Assembly (NCBI GenBank): GCA_030699825.1
Contig: JAUYKV010000044.1
Location: 62,001 to 126,000, forward strand
DNA from: Pseudomonas sp.
GTDB taxonomy: Bacteria; Pseudomonadota; Gammaproteobacteria; Pseudomonadales; Pseudomonadaceae
DNA length: 64,000 nucleotides
Reading direction: 5' to 3'
Numbering within the stretch: the stretch's first letter is position 1; every line of letters begins with the position of its first letter. Position numbers and translations under genes: made by a program. This document shows, one piece after another, positions 7,249 to 16,674 of the stretch. Under the pieces are notes generated by a model, which searched no databases, had not been told where the DNA came from, and saw only the letters and a list, made by a program, of their open reading frames with translations.

Positions 7249-7277
7249 ACAAAAAAGGCGATCCGTTAGGATCGCCT
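7247..7277 (-). terminator. Rho-independent terminator downstream of tRNA-Val
   Basis: Read on the minus strand, a 9-bp stem AGGCGATCC/GGATCGCCT with a TAAC loop is followed by TTTTTTGTTTT. It ends tRNA-Val transcription and may also shield the chromosome from the integrase transcript. Confidence 0.85.
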
Positions 7278-7306
7278 TCTAGGCCCCGTGCTAGACGGGT
7301 CGGAAT

Positions 7307-7350
7307 TGGTAGGCACAATTGGATTCGAACCAACGACCCCCACCATGTCA
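7307..7350. other. Probable attachment site (att) at tRNA 3' half
   Basis: The integrase gene abuts the 3' end of an intact tRNA gene, so one att core probably lies within the 3' half of tRNA-Val (or in the terminator region beside it). The exact core cannot be fixed because the second copy lies outside this window. Confidence 0.45.
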
Positions 7351-7383
7351 AGGTGGTGCTCTAACCAACTGAGCTATGTGCCT
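7307..7383 (-). tRNA. tRNA-Val(GAC)
   Basis: 77 nt on the minus strand with the CCA end encoded. The 7-bp acceptor stem AGGCACA/TGTGCCT pairs perfectly. The anticodon stem CCACC/GGTGG holds the loop TTGACAT, giving anticodon GAC (valine). The T arm contains GGTTCGAAT. Its 3' end points at the integrase, the usual geometry when an integrated element uses a tRNA 3' end as attachment site. Confidence 0.97.
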
Positions 7384-7396
7384 CCGATGGGTGCGC

Positions 7397-7424
7397 ATTC
7401 TACTGGGGCGCTAAAAAGAGTCAA
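7397..7424 (-). promoter_or_regulatory. Sigma-70 promoter of tRNA-Val
   Basis: On the minus strand TTGACT (-35, 7419-7424) and TAGAAT (-10, 7397-7402) are separated by 16 bases, with the mature tRNA starting 13 bases after the -10 box. This is close to consensus. Confidence 0.8.
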
Positions 7425-7567
7425 CACTTTTTTCTCTAACTGCCTGAATAAATGAATTTTTTACTGTTCAGCGCAGCGTTTAATATTTCGCACGGAGCAC
7501 TAGCCGGGCATTTCCAACTCGGGTAGCATCACGGCATCCGTAAAAAATAAAGAACAGAGGTTGCAAT

Positions 7568-8851
7568 ATGGCGCACACGGCTTATCCACAATCCTACTAT
7601 GCCGCCTCAGCCAACCCGGCTCCGCCGCGCCCGGAACTGCATGGCGAAGTGGCAACCGACGTCTGCATCATTGGTGCAGGCTACACCGGCTTGTCCACGG
7701 CCATAGCCCTGCTGGAACGCGGCTTCAAGGTGAGCATTGTCGAGGCGGCCAAAGTCGGTTTCGGCGCCTCGGGCCGTAACGGCGGGCAAATCGTCAACAG
7801 TTACAGCCGCGACATCGACAGCATAGAGCGCAGCGTCGGCCCCAAGCATGCGCAATTGCTCGGCCAGATGGCCTTCGAAGGCGGCCGGATCATCCGTGAG
7901 CGGGTCGCCAAGTACGACATTCAGTGCGACCTCAAGGATGGTGGCGTGTTCGCCGCGATCACACCCAAACAGATGGGCCACCTGGAAGCACAGAAGAAAT
8001 TGTGGGAACGCTACGGCCATACTCAGCTGGAGTTGCTGGACGCCAAACGCATCCGCGAAGTGGTGGCGACCGACAACTATATTGGCGGCATGCTCGACAT
8101 GAGTGGCGGCCATATCCACCCGCTCAATCTGGCGCTTGGTGAGGCGACTGCCGTTGAATCCCTCGGCGGGATGATTTACGAACAATCTCCGGCCATTCGC
8201 ATCGAGCGCGGCGCAAACCCGGTGGTGCATACCCCCAACGGCCGAATCAAGGCCAAGTTCGTGGTAGTGGCCGGCAATGCTTACCTGGGTAATCTGATCC
8301 CCGAACTGTCGGCCAAGTCGATGCCCTGCGGCACCCAGGTGATCACCACCGAACCCTTGTCCGATGAACTGGCGAAGAGTCTGCTGCCGCAGGACTACTG
8401 TGTCGAAGACTGCAACTACCTGCTCGACTACTACCGCCTGAGCGGCGACAAGCGCCTGATCTTCGGTGGCGGCGTGGTCTATGGCGCGCGCGATCCGGCC
8501 AACATCGAGGCGATCATCCGTCCGAACATGCTCAAGACCTTCCCGCAATTGAAGGATGTGAAGATCGATTACGCCTGGACCGGCAACTTCCTGCTGACCC
8601 TGTCGCGCCTGCCCCAGGTCGGCCGCCTCGGCGACAACATCTACTACTCGCAAGGCTGCAGCGGCCACGGCGTGACCTACACTCACCTGGCCGGCAAGGT
8701 GCTGGCCGAGGCCCTGCGCGGCCAGGCCGAGCGCTTCGACGCCTTCGCCGAACTGCCGCACTACCCCTTCCCGGGTGGCCAGCTGTTGCGCATCCCCTTC
8801 ACGGCGATGGGTGCCTGGTACTACAGCCTGCGCGACAGGCTCGGATTCTAG
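7568..8851 (+). CDS. puuB: Gamma-glutamylputrescine oxidase (FAD-dependent)
   Basis: 427 residues, the usual family length. It has the Rossmann FAD motif CIIGAGYTGLSTA near residue 33, then GFGASGRNGGQ, and the C-terminal LSRLPQVGRLGDNIYY...SGHGVT segment typical of DAO-family oxidases. Extended identity with my recollection of E. coli PuuB (NSYSRDIDSIERS, MSGGHIHPLNLA, CVEDCNYLLDYYRLSGDKR) supports oxidation of gamma-glutamylputrescine in putrescine catabolism (pauB in Pseudomonas naming). It is a single gene with an AGAGG ribosome site and its own terminator. No other pathway genes are adjacent. Confidence 0.88.
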   Translation: MAHTAYPQSYYAASANPAPPRPELHGEVATDVCIIGAGYTGLSTAIALLERGFKVSIVEAAKVGFGASGRNGGQIVNSYSRDIDSIERSVGPKHAQLLGQMAFEGGRIIRERVAKYDIQCDLKDGGVFAAITPKQMGHLEAQKKLWERYGHTQLELLDAKRIREVVATDNYIGGMLDMSGGHIHPLNLALGEATAVESLGGMIYEQSPAIRIERGANPVVHTPNGRIKAKFVVVAGNAYLGNLIPELSAKSMPCGTQVITTEPLSDELAKSLLPQDYCVEDCNYLLDYYRLSGDKRLIFGGGVVYGARDPANIEAIIRPNMLKTFPQLKDVKIDYAWTGNFLLTLSRLPQVGRLGDNIYYSQGCSGHGVTYTHLAGKVLAEALRGQAERFDAFAELPHYPFPGGQLLRIPFTAMGAWYYSLRDRLGF

Positions 8852-8866
8852 CCACTCGTTCAGACA

Positions 8867-8900
8867 AACCAACGGCGCCTTATGGCGCCGTTGGTTTTCC
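8867..8900 (+). terminator. Rho-independent terminator after puuB
   Basis: A 13-bp stem AACCAACGGCGCC/GGCGCCGTTGGTT with a TTAT loop and a short T stretch lies in the gap between puuB and the converging lipoprotein gene. It may serve both strands. Confidence 0.8.
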
Positions 8901-8907
8901 AGCTCAA

Positions 8908-9882
8908 TCAGTTAGCCTGTGGGCAGACGGGCGGAGATAAGCACTGTTGCGTCGATCCGCCGGCCGCGGGCTTCACGCCTGCGCCAAATCGCTGATCATC
9001 GGGAGCCAGCCGCTGGGCACAGACCCTTGCCTGTTCGGCGGCCTGTAGGCAACCGCGATCAGCCAACACCTGCGACAGGTTGAACCAGCCCGCGGCGAAG
9101 TCCGGCTGCTGCGCCAGGCTTTTACGTAAAGCCGTTTCCGCCCCCGGCGCATCGCCACTGGCATAGCGACTGTTGGCCAAGGCAAACCAAGCCAATGACT
9201 CATTCGGCCAATGTTGAGTGGCGGTGCGATAGGCGCGCTGCGCCGCAGCGACCCGCCCGGTTTCCTCAAGATCGCTGGCGGCCTTGAGCCAGGGGCGCAA
9301 TTCGGCCTGCGCCGGCAGCGTATCTGCCGGCAAGGTCAAGACCGCCCAACGCCCACCCCGCGCCCAGGTCCTGTCGAAACTGTTGAAGCTGGTCAGCCAG
9401 CGCCGCGTGGTGCCCGAACGTAAAATCAAGGTCCGTTCACGCTGGTCATAACCGACCACCACAGCAAAGTGCCAGCGTGGGTACCAGTCAAAAGCCAGGT
9501 TTTGCAAGACCAACACCGGATTCCCCGCCGCCACTTCGGCAAGCAGCGCCTCCAGACGCGGCTGCAGCGGGTACACCAACATATCGTGAGCCCGCGCGGT
9601 CGCTACCATTTCTACTTGCAGGCTACCGTCACGCGCTGGAATGAACACCCGATCCTTGAGCAGGCCAGGGCTTGTCACTACGCCGCGCTGGTTGAGCATG
9701 GTCGCCAGCGCCGCCGGCCCGCACTGATAGGCGCTCTGTGGAAAAAACGGCACATCGCTCAGCTCTACCCGCTCAGGCAAACGCGAAGTCTCCGGCGGCA
9801 ATACCGGAGACTTCGCGCAGGCGGCAAGTAAAAAAACCAGAACGAGTGAAAGCAGGTTCCAGCGAATCAACGATTTATGCAT
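8908..9882 (-). CDS. PA2778-family C39-like cysteine peptidase lipoprotein with TPRs
   Basis: 324 residues. A lipoprotein signal ends in LAAC (Cys about 22). A C39-like papain-fold domain follows, with catalytic Cys in SAYQCGPAALATML (about residue 54) and His in WHFAVVVGYD, then two or three TPR repeats (about 210-290) and a Pro/Cys-containing tail. It would act at the periplasmic face of a membrane. It overlaps the upstream PA2779-type gene by 16 bases, so the two are translationally linked. C39 domains usually cleave after Gly-Gly leaders. The substrate is unknown; its small partner is a candidate by context only. Confidence 0.82.
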   Translation of the reverse strand: MHKSLIRWNLLSLVLVFLLAACAKSPVLPPETSRLPERVELSDVPFFPQSAYQCGPAALATMLNQRGVVTSPGLLKDRVFIPARDGSLQVEMVATARAHDMLVYPLQPRLEALLAEVAAGNPVLVLQNLAFDWYPRWHFAVVVGYDQRERTLILRSGTTRRWLTSFNSFDRTWARGGRWAVLTLPADTLPAQAELRPWLKAASDLEETGRVAAAQRAYRTATQHWPNESLAWFALANSRYASGDAPGAETALRKSLAQQPDFAAGWFNLSQVLADRGCLQAAEQARVCAQRLAPDDQRFGAGVKPAAGGSTQQCLSPPVCPQAN

Positions 9883-10268
9883 TTTACGAAATTGAAGATA
9901 TTGGTCGCGCAGAGCAGATCGGTGACGATGAAGATCACCAGGAACAACACGACCACCCCGAGAACACCAGAGCCCGCCGGCGCTTCCGACAGTTGCTGAT
10001 TGAACTGCGCCAACTCGGCATTGGTCAGGCTGTTGATACGGTCTTCAACCTGGGAGCGGTCCACCCCCATACCCAGTAATTTTTCCTGAACATCCTGCTC
10101 ATCGAGCATGCTCAGCAATTGCTGACGATCGACCTGCTGCTGTTGTTCGGCCAACACCTCACCTGTGCCGATCATCGCCGCATTGGCCAGGGGAATCTGG
10201 ACAATCATCAGAACGTGGAACACCGCCAACATGGCAGCCATACGCCGGAAGAACGAGTGATTGTACAT
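9867..10268 (-). CDS. PA2779-family small membrane protein
   Basis: 133 residues from the ATG at 10268, which has AAGGAGAT 7 bases upstream; the frame extends to 10373 but without such a site. There is an N-terminal signal or anchor (residues 8-30), a Gln/Asp-rich helical middle, then a Gly-Ser hinge, a strongly hydrophobic segment (GVLGVVVLFLVIFIVTDLL) and a short tail with two cysteines. It belongs with the PA2778-type peptidase gene, which it overlaps. The function is unestablished. A role as substrate, anchor or regulator of the peptidase is inferred from the pairing. Confidence 0.78.
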   Translation of the reverse strand: MYNHSFFRRMAAMLAVFHVLMIVQIPLANAAMIGTGEVLAEQQQQVDRQQLLSMLDEQDVQEKLLGMGVDRSQVEDRINSLTNAELAQFNQQLSEAPAGSGVLGVVVLFLVIFIVTDLLCATNIFNFVKCINR

Positions 10269-10386
10269 AAGGGTTATCTCCTTGAAGGACCATGCCCCTA
10301 GACCTGAACGGTTTAAGAGGGTTCCTCCACAGCATAGCCAATAAAATCCAAGCGACTGTCTGGCAACCCACATATAACCATCATTC

Positions 10387-12129
10387 TTAGCATATGGACT
10401 CGCGCAGCAGCTGACTGATGACCGCGCGCAACTTGCCGGGCTTGACTGGTTTGCTCAGTAGCGGCATGCCCATGCGCTGCAACGCGCGGCGGCACTGGTC
10501 GCTGCGATCCGCGGTAATCATCACCGCCGGTATCGGCGAGTCGAAGTGGCTACGCAAATACGCCACCACATCGCAACCCAGCACATCATGATCAAGATGA
10601 AAGTCCGCCAGGATCAAATCCGGGGCCTGCCCGTCAAGCGCCTGCACGGCGGCCTCCTGATCGACCGCAGTGACCACCTCGCAACCCCACTGCTCGAGCA
10701 ACGCCGCCATGCTATGGAGGATGCTCAGCTCGTTATCCAGCACCAACAGGCGCCGCCCCGGTAGCGGATCACCGACTGACGACTGAACCGATGAAGCGGC
10801 GGGCGTCATCTGAATGACCCGCTGCGCCAACGGCACTCGAATGGCGAACAGCGAGCCGCGCCCGGGTTGCGAGCGCACCTCGATCGGGTAATCCAGCATG
10901 CGTGCAATCCGCTCGACGATCGCCAGACCCAGCCCCACCCCTCGGCGCTCTGCCGCGCGACCGACATTCAGCTGATTGAATTCGAGGAAGATGTTTTCCA
11001 GCTGATCCTCGGATATACCACGGCCGGTGTCCCACACCTGCAGGTCGAGGAACGCGCCGCGTTTACGCACCCCCAAGAGGATGCGCCCCTGCTCGGTGTA
11101 GCGACAGGCGTTGCTCAGGAAGTTGCGCAGAATACGTGTCAGCAGACGGAAATCAGTGCTGATCGTATAGTCGGGAATCCGCGTCTTCAGGCGCAAGCCC
11201 TCGGCAGCGGCCACCGACTGGAACTCCGAGGCCAGGGGCGCCAGTAGGTCCTGCAGACGGTACGCGTCTATATCCGGTTTGATCGCCGCCTGATCGAGCT
11301 TGGAAATATCCAGCAAGTCGGTGAGCAAGTCCTCGGCCCCCTCCAGCGCCTGGTGGCTGCGTTCAACCAGATTGTGCTCGGCCGCCGGCAAGCTGCGCTC
11401 GCGCAGGGTGGAGATCAGCAGGCGCGCCGCGTTGAGCGGCTGCAGCAGGTCATGGCTGGCCGTTGCCAGGTACTTGTCCTTACTGTGGTTGGCTGCTTGC
11501 GCGGCATCGCGCGCCTCGCGCAATGCCTGTGCGATGCGTTTGCGCTCGACGATTTGCTGCAACAGGTTGCGGTTGGCCTCCTGCAACTCGGCGGTGCGCG
11601 CCCTGACCCGCAGTTCCAGCTCGTCGTTTAGCTGTTGCAGGCGCCGCTGCGCCAGTTTGCGCTCGGTAATATCGGCGACGAAGCCCTCGACGAGGCCGTC
11701 CTCGCCCGGTTTCATCAGCAGGTTCATCAAGACATCGACGGTGCTGCCGTCCTTGCGCCGCAACTGGGTTTCATAGCCGAACAGGCCGGACGCGTGTTCC
11801 AGCACCTGGCGAATATGCTGCAACTCCTCACGACCACCGACGAACAGGTAGTGGGCCAAGTCGGTCAGCGACCACAACACTTCCTGCGGATCGTCATAAC
11901 CGAGCATCCGCGCCAGGGCCGGATTGGCCGAGCGCAAGCCTTCCTGCAGACTAGCCTGGAAGATGCCGTGCACCGCGTGTTCGAACAGCCACTTGTAGCG
12001 GTTGCGCTCGGTTTCCAGGTCTTCCAGACGCGCCAACAGTTCCGGGTAATGGCTCTTGCGCACTGAATGGCTGCCCAGCCCGAGCAGCTCGGTGAGCGCC
12101 TGGCGTTGCTGGTCAGAGGGCTTCGGCAT
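10387..12129 (-). CDS. NahK/ErcS-family hybrid sensor histidine kinase/response regulator
   Basis: 580 residues from the ATG at 12129; the frame extends upstream into ercA but MPKPSDQQ is the natural start. There is no membrane segment. Order: N-terminal helix, PAS domain (about 45-165), coiled coil, HisKA with ASHDLLQPLNAARLL, HATPase with N-box NFLSNACRY, G1 DTGRGI and G2 GVGLGLA, then a receiver with ILADFHLD and KPVKPG. It is a cytosolic hybrid kinase. The start overlaps the ercA stop by 17 bases. ErcS (beside ercA) and ErcS'/NahK are close paralogs in P. aeruginosa, tied to ethanol-oxidation control and the HptB relay. Position favours ErcS, but I cannot separate the two. Confidence 0.87.
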   Translation of the reverse strand: MPKPSDQQRQALTELLGLGSHSVRKSHYPELLARLEDLETERNRYKWLFEHAVHGIFQASLQEGLRSANPALARMLGYDDPQEVLWSLTDLAHYLFVGGREELQHIRQVLEHASGLFGYETQLRRKDGSTVDVLMNLLMKPGEDGLVEGFVADITERKLAQRRLQQLNDELELRVRARTAELQEANRNLLQQIVERKRIAQALREARDAAQAANHSKDKYLATASHDLLQPLNAARLLISTLRERSLPAAEHNLVERSHQALEGAEDLLTDLLDISKLDQAAIKPDIDAYRLQDLLAPLASEFQSVAAAEGLRLKTRIPDYTISTDFRLLTRILRNFLSNACRYTEQGRILLGVRKRGAFLDLQVWDTGRGISEDQLENIFLEFNQLNVGRAAERRGVGLGLAIVERIARMLDYPIEVRSQPGRGSLFAIRVPLAQRVIQMTPAASSVQSSVGDPLPGRRLLVLDNELSILHSMAALLEQWGCEVVTAVDQEAAVQALDGQAPDLILADFHLDHDVLGCDVVAYLRSHFDSPIPAVMITADRSDQCRRALQRMGMPLLSKPVKPGKLRAVISQLLRESIC

Positions 12130-13276
12130 AGACGACCTCGACATCGCGCTGGGTCGAATCCCTCGGGTTGGTGAGGATGCATGGATCCTGCATGGCATTG
12201 TGCGACAGGAAGGGGATGTCGGAGCTGCCAACCCCGTGCAGCCCCAGGGTTTCATGGAAGCCGACTGCATGTTTGAATCGGATCAGGTGCTCGACCAGAC
12301 GTTGGCGGATCTGCGAATGAGTCAAGCCACGGGTATCGATGCCGAGGGTTTCGGCCACCACCTTGAAGCGTTCCGGCGCGGCCTTGTAGTTGAACGCCAC
12401 CACATGTTCGATCAACACCGCATTGCACAGGCCATGCGGCAGGTCGAGAAAACCGCCGAGGCTGTGGGCCATGGCATGCACCGCACCGAGGATGGCGTTG
12501 GAAAAGGCCAGACCGGCTTGCATGCTGCCGAGCATGATCTTCTCGCGCAGGGCGATTTCATTCGGGTTGGCGATCATCGCCACCAGGTTGCCGTTGATCA
12601 GGCGCATGGCTTCCAGCGCGTGGGAGTCGGTCAGCGGCCCTGCGCCGGTGGAGACGAAGGCCTCGATGGCATGCACCAGCGCATCGATGCCGGTACAGGC
12701 GGAGAGGAAAGGGTTCATGCTCAGGGTGGTTTCCGGGTCGATCAGCGAGACGTCGGGCACCGCCCCCTTGCTGACGATGGAGAACTTCATCCGCGCATCC
12801 TGATTGGAGATGATCACGAACTGTGACACGTCCGCCGAAGTACCGGCGGTAGTCGGAATCAGGATCAGTGGCGGACTCGGTACGCGCAGAGTATCCACCC
12901 CCTCGAACTCGATGATGTTGCGGCCATGGGCCACGGCAATGCCGATGCCCTTGGCGCAGTCCATCGGGCTGCCGCCGCCCACCGCCACTATCACGTTGCA
13001 GCCCTGGCTGCGGTAGAGCTCGGCGCCGAGCATCACCTCTTCGCTGCGTGGGTTCGGTGACACCCCGGTGTACAGGCAGTGTTCGATGCCCTGACGCAGC
13101 AGACTGGTTTGCACGTCGGCCACCCAGCCGGCAGCCTGCACCCCCGGGTCGGACACCAGCAGCACCTTGCGCGCACCGAAGTTACTGGCGTAGTTTCCCA
13201 CGCTATGCCGGCAACCCGCACCAAAGACGATTTCCGGCGAGACGAATTTTCGATGAAGACTGATATCGGCACTCAT
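12113..13276 (-). CDS. ercA: Iron-containing alcohol dehydrogenase ErcA
   Basis: 387 residues. This is a group III iron-dependent alcohol dehydrogenase: GGGSPMDCAKGI (NAD-binding, about 97-108), PTTAGTSADVSQF, and metal-binding histidines in HAMAHSLGGFLDLPHGLCNAVL. In P. aeruginosa ErcA is described as part of the regulatory cascade for quinoprotein ethanol oxidation rather than as a main catabolic enzyme. Its place downstream of the PQQ genes and overlapping a NahK/ErcS-type kinase fits that role. The start ATG lies 129 bases after pqqH on the same strand, in a gap that may carry its own promoter. Confidence 0.9.
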   Translation of the reverse strand: MSADISLHRKFVSPEIVFGAGCRHSVGNYASNFGARKVLLVSDPGVQAAGWVADVQTSLLRQGIEHCLYTGVSPNPRSEEVMLGAELYRSQGCNVIVAVGGGSPMDCAKGIGIAVAHGRNIIEFEGVDTLRVPSPPLILIPTTAGTSADVSQFVIISNQDARMKFSIVSKGAVPDVSLIDPETTLSMNPFLSACTGIDALVHAIEAFVSTGAGPLTDSHALEAMRLINGNLVAMIANPNEIALREKIMLGSMQAGLAFSNAILGAVHAMAHSLGGFLDLPHGLCNAVLIEHVVAFNYKAAPERFKVVAETLGIDTRGLTHSQIRQRLVEHLIRFKHAVGFHETLGLHGVGSSDIPFLSHNAMQDPCILTNPRDSTQRDVEVVYAEAL

Positions 13277-13405
13277 GCCACGGCCTACCGCTTATAGTTC
13301 TGACTAACGGCCAGCGTACTGCATTCACCTGCCAATGCAATGCCACCGGCCTAGCGATGTACGCCAGCCGGGCATGCTAGAAAAAAAGACGGCCGTTGCC
13401 TTCGC

Positions 13406-15268
13406 CTACGAGGCGCTCAGCACCGCGCAATAGAAGCGCCACTCATGTTCCAGGGCATGGGCCAGGTTCTTCGCCTGGCGAAAACCGTGACGCTCTTCGG
13501 GATACAGGTGGTAGTCCACCGGCACGCCGCGCTGCTGTAGCGCGGCGACCATCTGCTCGGTCTGCGTCGGCAGCACCACCGCATCCAGGCCGCCCTGGAA
13601 GAAGATCACTGGCGTCGCGATCCGTTCGGCATGCAACAGCGGCGTGCGCGCCCGGTAGCGCTGGGCATCGCGTAGCGGATCGCCGATCAGCCAGTCCAGG
13701 TAGTCGGCCTCGAACTTGTGCGTCGCCTGGCGCAGGGCCAGCGGATCACTGACCCCGTAGAGGCTGGCGCCGCCGCGAAACACCCGGCTGAAGGCCAGGG
13801 CGCATAACGCCGTGTAGCCGCCGGCGCTGGCGCCGCGGATAAACGCCCGCGCCGGGTCGATCAGGTCGCTGGCCGCCAGGTGCGCCACCGCGGCCTGGGC
13901 GTCCGCCACTTCTATATGTCCCCACTCCCCCGCCAGGCGCAGACGATAGGCACGGCCGTAGCCGCTGCTGCCGCGGTAGTTGAGATCGAGCACGGCATAG
14001 CCGCGCAGCGTCCAGAACGGGATGCGCGGGTCGAACACCGGATAACAGGCCGCGGTCGGTCCGCCATGCAGGAACACCAGCAGCGGCGGCGGTTTCCCGG
14101 ATTGAACGGCGGGCGCATAGAAGAAACCCTGGCTGCGTTCGTCCTCAGCGACCGGGCAACTGAAAGGTTGCGGCCTGGGCAGGTGCTGCGCAGGCAGAGG
14201 CAGTTCGCCGCCTGCCAAGATGCGCACTTCGCCGCTATCGCGGGCGATGGCCAGAACCGCCGGCAAACGGCTGGGCGAACCGGCGATGCAGTAGTAGTGG
14301 CCGGCATCCGCCGCCAGCGCGCGGAAACGGCTGAAGTCTGCGGCCAGGCGTCGTTCATTAGCCGCGCCAGCCTGCTCGAGCAGCACGCCGAAACCCTGCT
14401 CGAAGCGGCTCAGCAGCATGGTGCCCGCCTCCAGCGGCAGGTAGCTGCAGCCGCCCAGCTGCCAGGGCGCCGGCGCATGATCGTAGGGGGCGTCATACGC
14501 CCCTGCGGCTGCCTCGCAAGCATCGGTGGCGCACAGCGGTTGCCACCAGCCGTGGCGGTCGGAGAGGACCCAGAGCCTGTCATCGGCGGCGAAGCGCGGT
14601 TGCTGCAGGGACTGGTCGTGGTCGGCGCCGGCCAGAACCTGCTTCGATCCTTCGCCCTCATGTAGGCACAGGCGGGTGGCGACCCAGGGCTGATGGGGCC
14701 GGTCCCACTCGATCCAGGCCAACTGGCGGCCGTCCGCGCTGGCAACCGGATCGGCATAGAAGTCGGCCCCCTCGACCAACACTCGGCGGCTGCCCTCCAG
14801 GCCGATGCGCACCAGACGATGGATCACGCCGGCCGCTTCGTGGCTTTCCTCCACGGCCAGCAGTGCCTGCCAGGCCGGGACGAAGGACAGGCCACCGTAA
14901 CGGCAATCCGGGCGAGCGGTCAGCTTGCAGGGTGCAGCCGGGGGCTCGTGGCCAAGGCCGCTGCCACAGGCCAGCAGGTAGACTTGCTGGTCAGCTTCGT
15001 TGACGAACGCCGCGCCCTGGTCGGTAGCGCAGCAGGCGCCGCCGCCGTATTCGTAGACCCGGCTGCGCACGGAAAAACCTGCTGGGGTCAGCTCGCGCAA
15101 CTCCTCGTCACACCAGAAGAACAGGCCGCAGCGCGCCTGTTGCGGATCGAAAGCCACCCACAACAAACCACCATGGGCGGCGTACAGTTCGGTGAAGTCG
15201 CCACTGGCGGCTGCGGCCTGGGCGGCGTTCCAGATGCCATCGGCTTCTTCGCTCCCTAGACCTTGCAT
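13406..15268 (-). CDS. pqqH: S9 prolyl-oligopeptidase-family peptidase (PqqH)
   Basis: 620 residues. An N-terminal beta-propeller-like region (about 1-370) is followed by an alpha/beta-hydrolase S9 domain with nucleophile Ser about 481 in [10 protein letters not shown], Asp about 562 in [10 protein letters not shown] and His about 594 in EERHGF. Pseudomonas pqq clusters commonly carry such a gene after pqqE under the name pqqH. A role in processing PqqA or its products has been proposed, but I treat it as unproven. Its start overlaps the pqqE stop by 13 bases, so it belongs to the pqq operon. No signal peptide is visible, so it is probably cytosolic. Confidence 0.88.
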   Translation of the reverse strand: MQGLGSEEADGIWNAAQAAAASGDFTELYAAHGGLLWVAFDPQQARCGLFFWCDEELRELTPAGFSVRSRVYEYGGGACCATDQGAAFVNEADQQVYLLACGSGLGHEPPAAPCKLTARPDCRYGGLSFVPAWQALLAVEESHEAAGVIHRLVRIGLEGSRRVLVEGADFYADPVASADGRQLAWIEWDRPHQPWVATRLCLHEGEGSKQVLAGADHDQSLQQPRFAADDRLWVLSDRHGWWQPLCATDACEAAAGAYDAPYDHAPAPWQLGGCSYLPLEAGTMLLSRFEQGFGVLLEQAGAANERRLAADFSRFRALAADAGHYYCIAGSPSRLPAVLAIARDSGEVRILAGGELPLPAQHLPRPQPFSCPVAEDERSQGFFYAPAVQSGKPPPLLVFLHGGPTAACYPVFDPRIPFWTLRGYAVLDLNYRGSSGYGRAYRLRLAGEWGHIEVADAQAAVAHLAASDLIDPARAFIRGASAGGYTALCALAFSRVFRGGASLYGVSDPLALRQATHKFEADYLDWLIGDPLRDAQRYRARTPLLHAERIATPVIFFQGGLDAVVLPTQTEQMVAALQQRGVPVDYHLYPEERHGFRQAKNLAHALEHEWRFYCAVLSAS

Positions 15269-16410
15269 ATGATCCTGGAAGCCTTCTCGTTGCGGAACAC
15301 CAGGCTATCCAGCGCTCCCGGCGCCTGCTCGGCCTCTTCGCGCGCGGCGAGGATGATGCCGTGGTGCGCCGACTTGCTGCACACCGGGTCGGCGTTGCTG
15401 GCGTCGCCGGTGAGCATGAAGGCCTGGCAGCGGCAGCCGCCTAAATCCTTGGCCTTTTCGTCACACGAGCGGCACGGTTCGGGCATCCAGTCGTCGCCGC
15501 GAAAACGGTTGAAGCCGAAGGAGTCGCGCCAGATGTGCTCGATGCTGTGCTCGCGCACGTTGGGAAACTGCACCGGCAACTGCCTGGCGCTGTGGCACGG
15601 CAGCGCGGTACCGTCCGGGGTGATGTCGAGGAACAGGTTGCCCCAACCGTTCATGCAGGCCTTGGGCCGCTCCTCGTAGTAATCCGGGGTGACGAAGATC
15701 AGCTTGCACGGGTGGTTCTCGGCCGCCAGCTTGGCGCGCCACTCGTTGGTGATGCGCTCGGCGCGCTCAAGCTGGGCGCGGGTCGGCAACAGGCCGGCGC
15801 GATTGAGTTCGGCCCAACCGTAGAACTGACAGGTGGCCAGTTCGACGAAATCCGCCTCCAGTTCCAGGCACAGTTCGATAATTCGTTCGATGTTGTCGAT
15901 GTTGTGCCGGTGGGTGACGAAGTTCAGCACCATGGGGTAACCGGCCGCCTTGACTGCCCGGGCCATGGCCAGCTTCTGGCTGAAGGCCTTCTTCGAGCCG
16001 GCCAGCATATTGTTCACTTCCTCATCGGCGGCCTGGAAGCTGATCTGGATATGATCCAGGCCGGCATCGCTGAAGCTGGCGATGCGCTCTTCGCTCAAGC
16101 CGATGCCGGAGGTGATCAGGTTGGTGTAGTAACCCAGGTCGCGAGCGGCCTTGATCAACTCGGCCAGATCCTTGCGTACCAGCGGCTCGCCACCGGAAAA
16201 ACCCAGCTGCGCCGCGCCCAGCGCACGAGCCTGGCGAAATACCTCGATCCACTCGGCGGTGCTCAGCTCCTGGCCTTGCTGGGAAAAATCCAGCGGGTTG
16301 GAGCAATACGGGCATTGCAGCGGGCAGCGGTAAGTCAGCTCGGCCAGTAACCAGAGGGGTGGGCCCGGCTCATGACCGGGCTTACTGCAACTCGATCCAG
16401 AACTGAGCAT
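15256..16410 (-). CDS. pqqE: PQQ biosynthesis radical-SAM protein PqqE
   Basis: 384 residues. The radical-SAM cluster motif CPLQCPYC lies at about residues 29-36. The C-terminal SPASM-type auxiliary cluster cysteines occur in [14 protein letters not shown] and [19 protein letters not shown]. PqqE crosslinks Glu and Tyr of PqqA, the first committed step of PQQ synthesis, with PqqD presenting the peptide. The chosen ATG overlaps the pqqD stop by 29 bases, and a slightly later start is possible because the first 15 residues vary between species. Confidence 0.97.
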   Translation of the reverse strand: MLSSGSSCSKPGHEPGPPLWLLAELTYRCPLQCPYCSNPLDFSQQGQELSTAEWIEVFRQARALGAAQLGFSGGEPLVRKDLAELIKAARDLGYYTNLITSGIGLSEERIASFSDAGLDHIQISFQAADEEVNNMLAGSKKAFSQKLAMARAVKAAGYPMVLNFVTHRHNIDNIERIIELCLELEADFVELATCQFYGWAELNRAGLLPTRAQLERAERITNEWRAKLAAENHPCKLIFVTPDYYEERPKACMNGWGNLFLDITPDGTALPCHSARQLPVQFPNVREHSIEHIWRDSFGFNRFRGDDWMPEPCRSCDEKAKDLGGCRCQAFMLTGDASNADPVCSKSAHHGIILAAREEAEQAPGALDSLVFRNEKASRIICKV

Positions 16411-16660
16411 TGGCTACCTCCATAAAAGCCAGGATATCTTCATCGAGCCCCGGCACGTCCGGAAAGCGTTCACGCAGGGTGTCGATGATCTGGCCGACAC
16501 TGTGCGCACCGTTGACCTGCTGGAGAATTTCCCCGGCACTGTCATTGAGCTTGATCATGCCTTCCGGGTAAAGCAGCACATGGCAGTTTTGCACGGGTTC
16601 GAACTGCAGGCGAAAGCCGCGGCGCAGCTTGGGGATCTTGCTGGCGAGGGACTGGCTCAT
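16382..16660 (-). CDS. pqqD: PQQ peptide chaperone PqqD
   Basis: 92 residues, the normal length. It is a small winged-helix RiPP recognition element ([20 protein letters not shown], then [17 protein letters not shown]). PqqD binds the PqqA peptide and hands it to PqqE. The frame is open far upstream across pqqC, so the start is set by homology and by spacing of 14 bases from the pqqC stop, with GGAG about 10 bases upstream. Confidence 0.95.
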   Translation of the reverse strand: MSQSLASKIPKLRRGFRLQFEPVQNCHVLLYPEGMIKLNDSAGEILQQVNGAHSVGQIIDTLRERFPDVPGLDEDILAFMEVANAQFWIELQ

Positions 16661-16674
16661 AGGCTCGACTCCGC

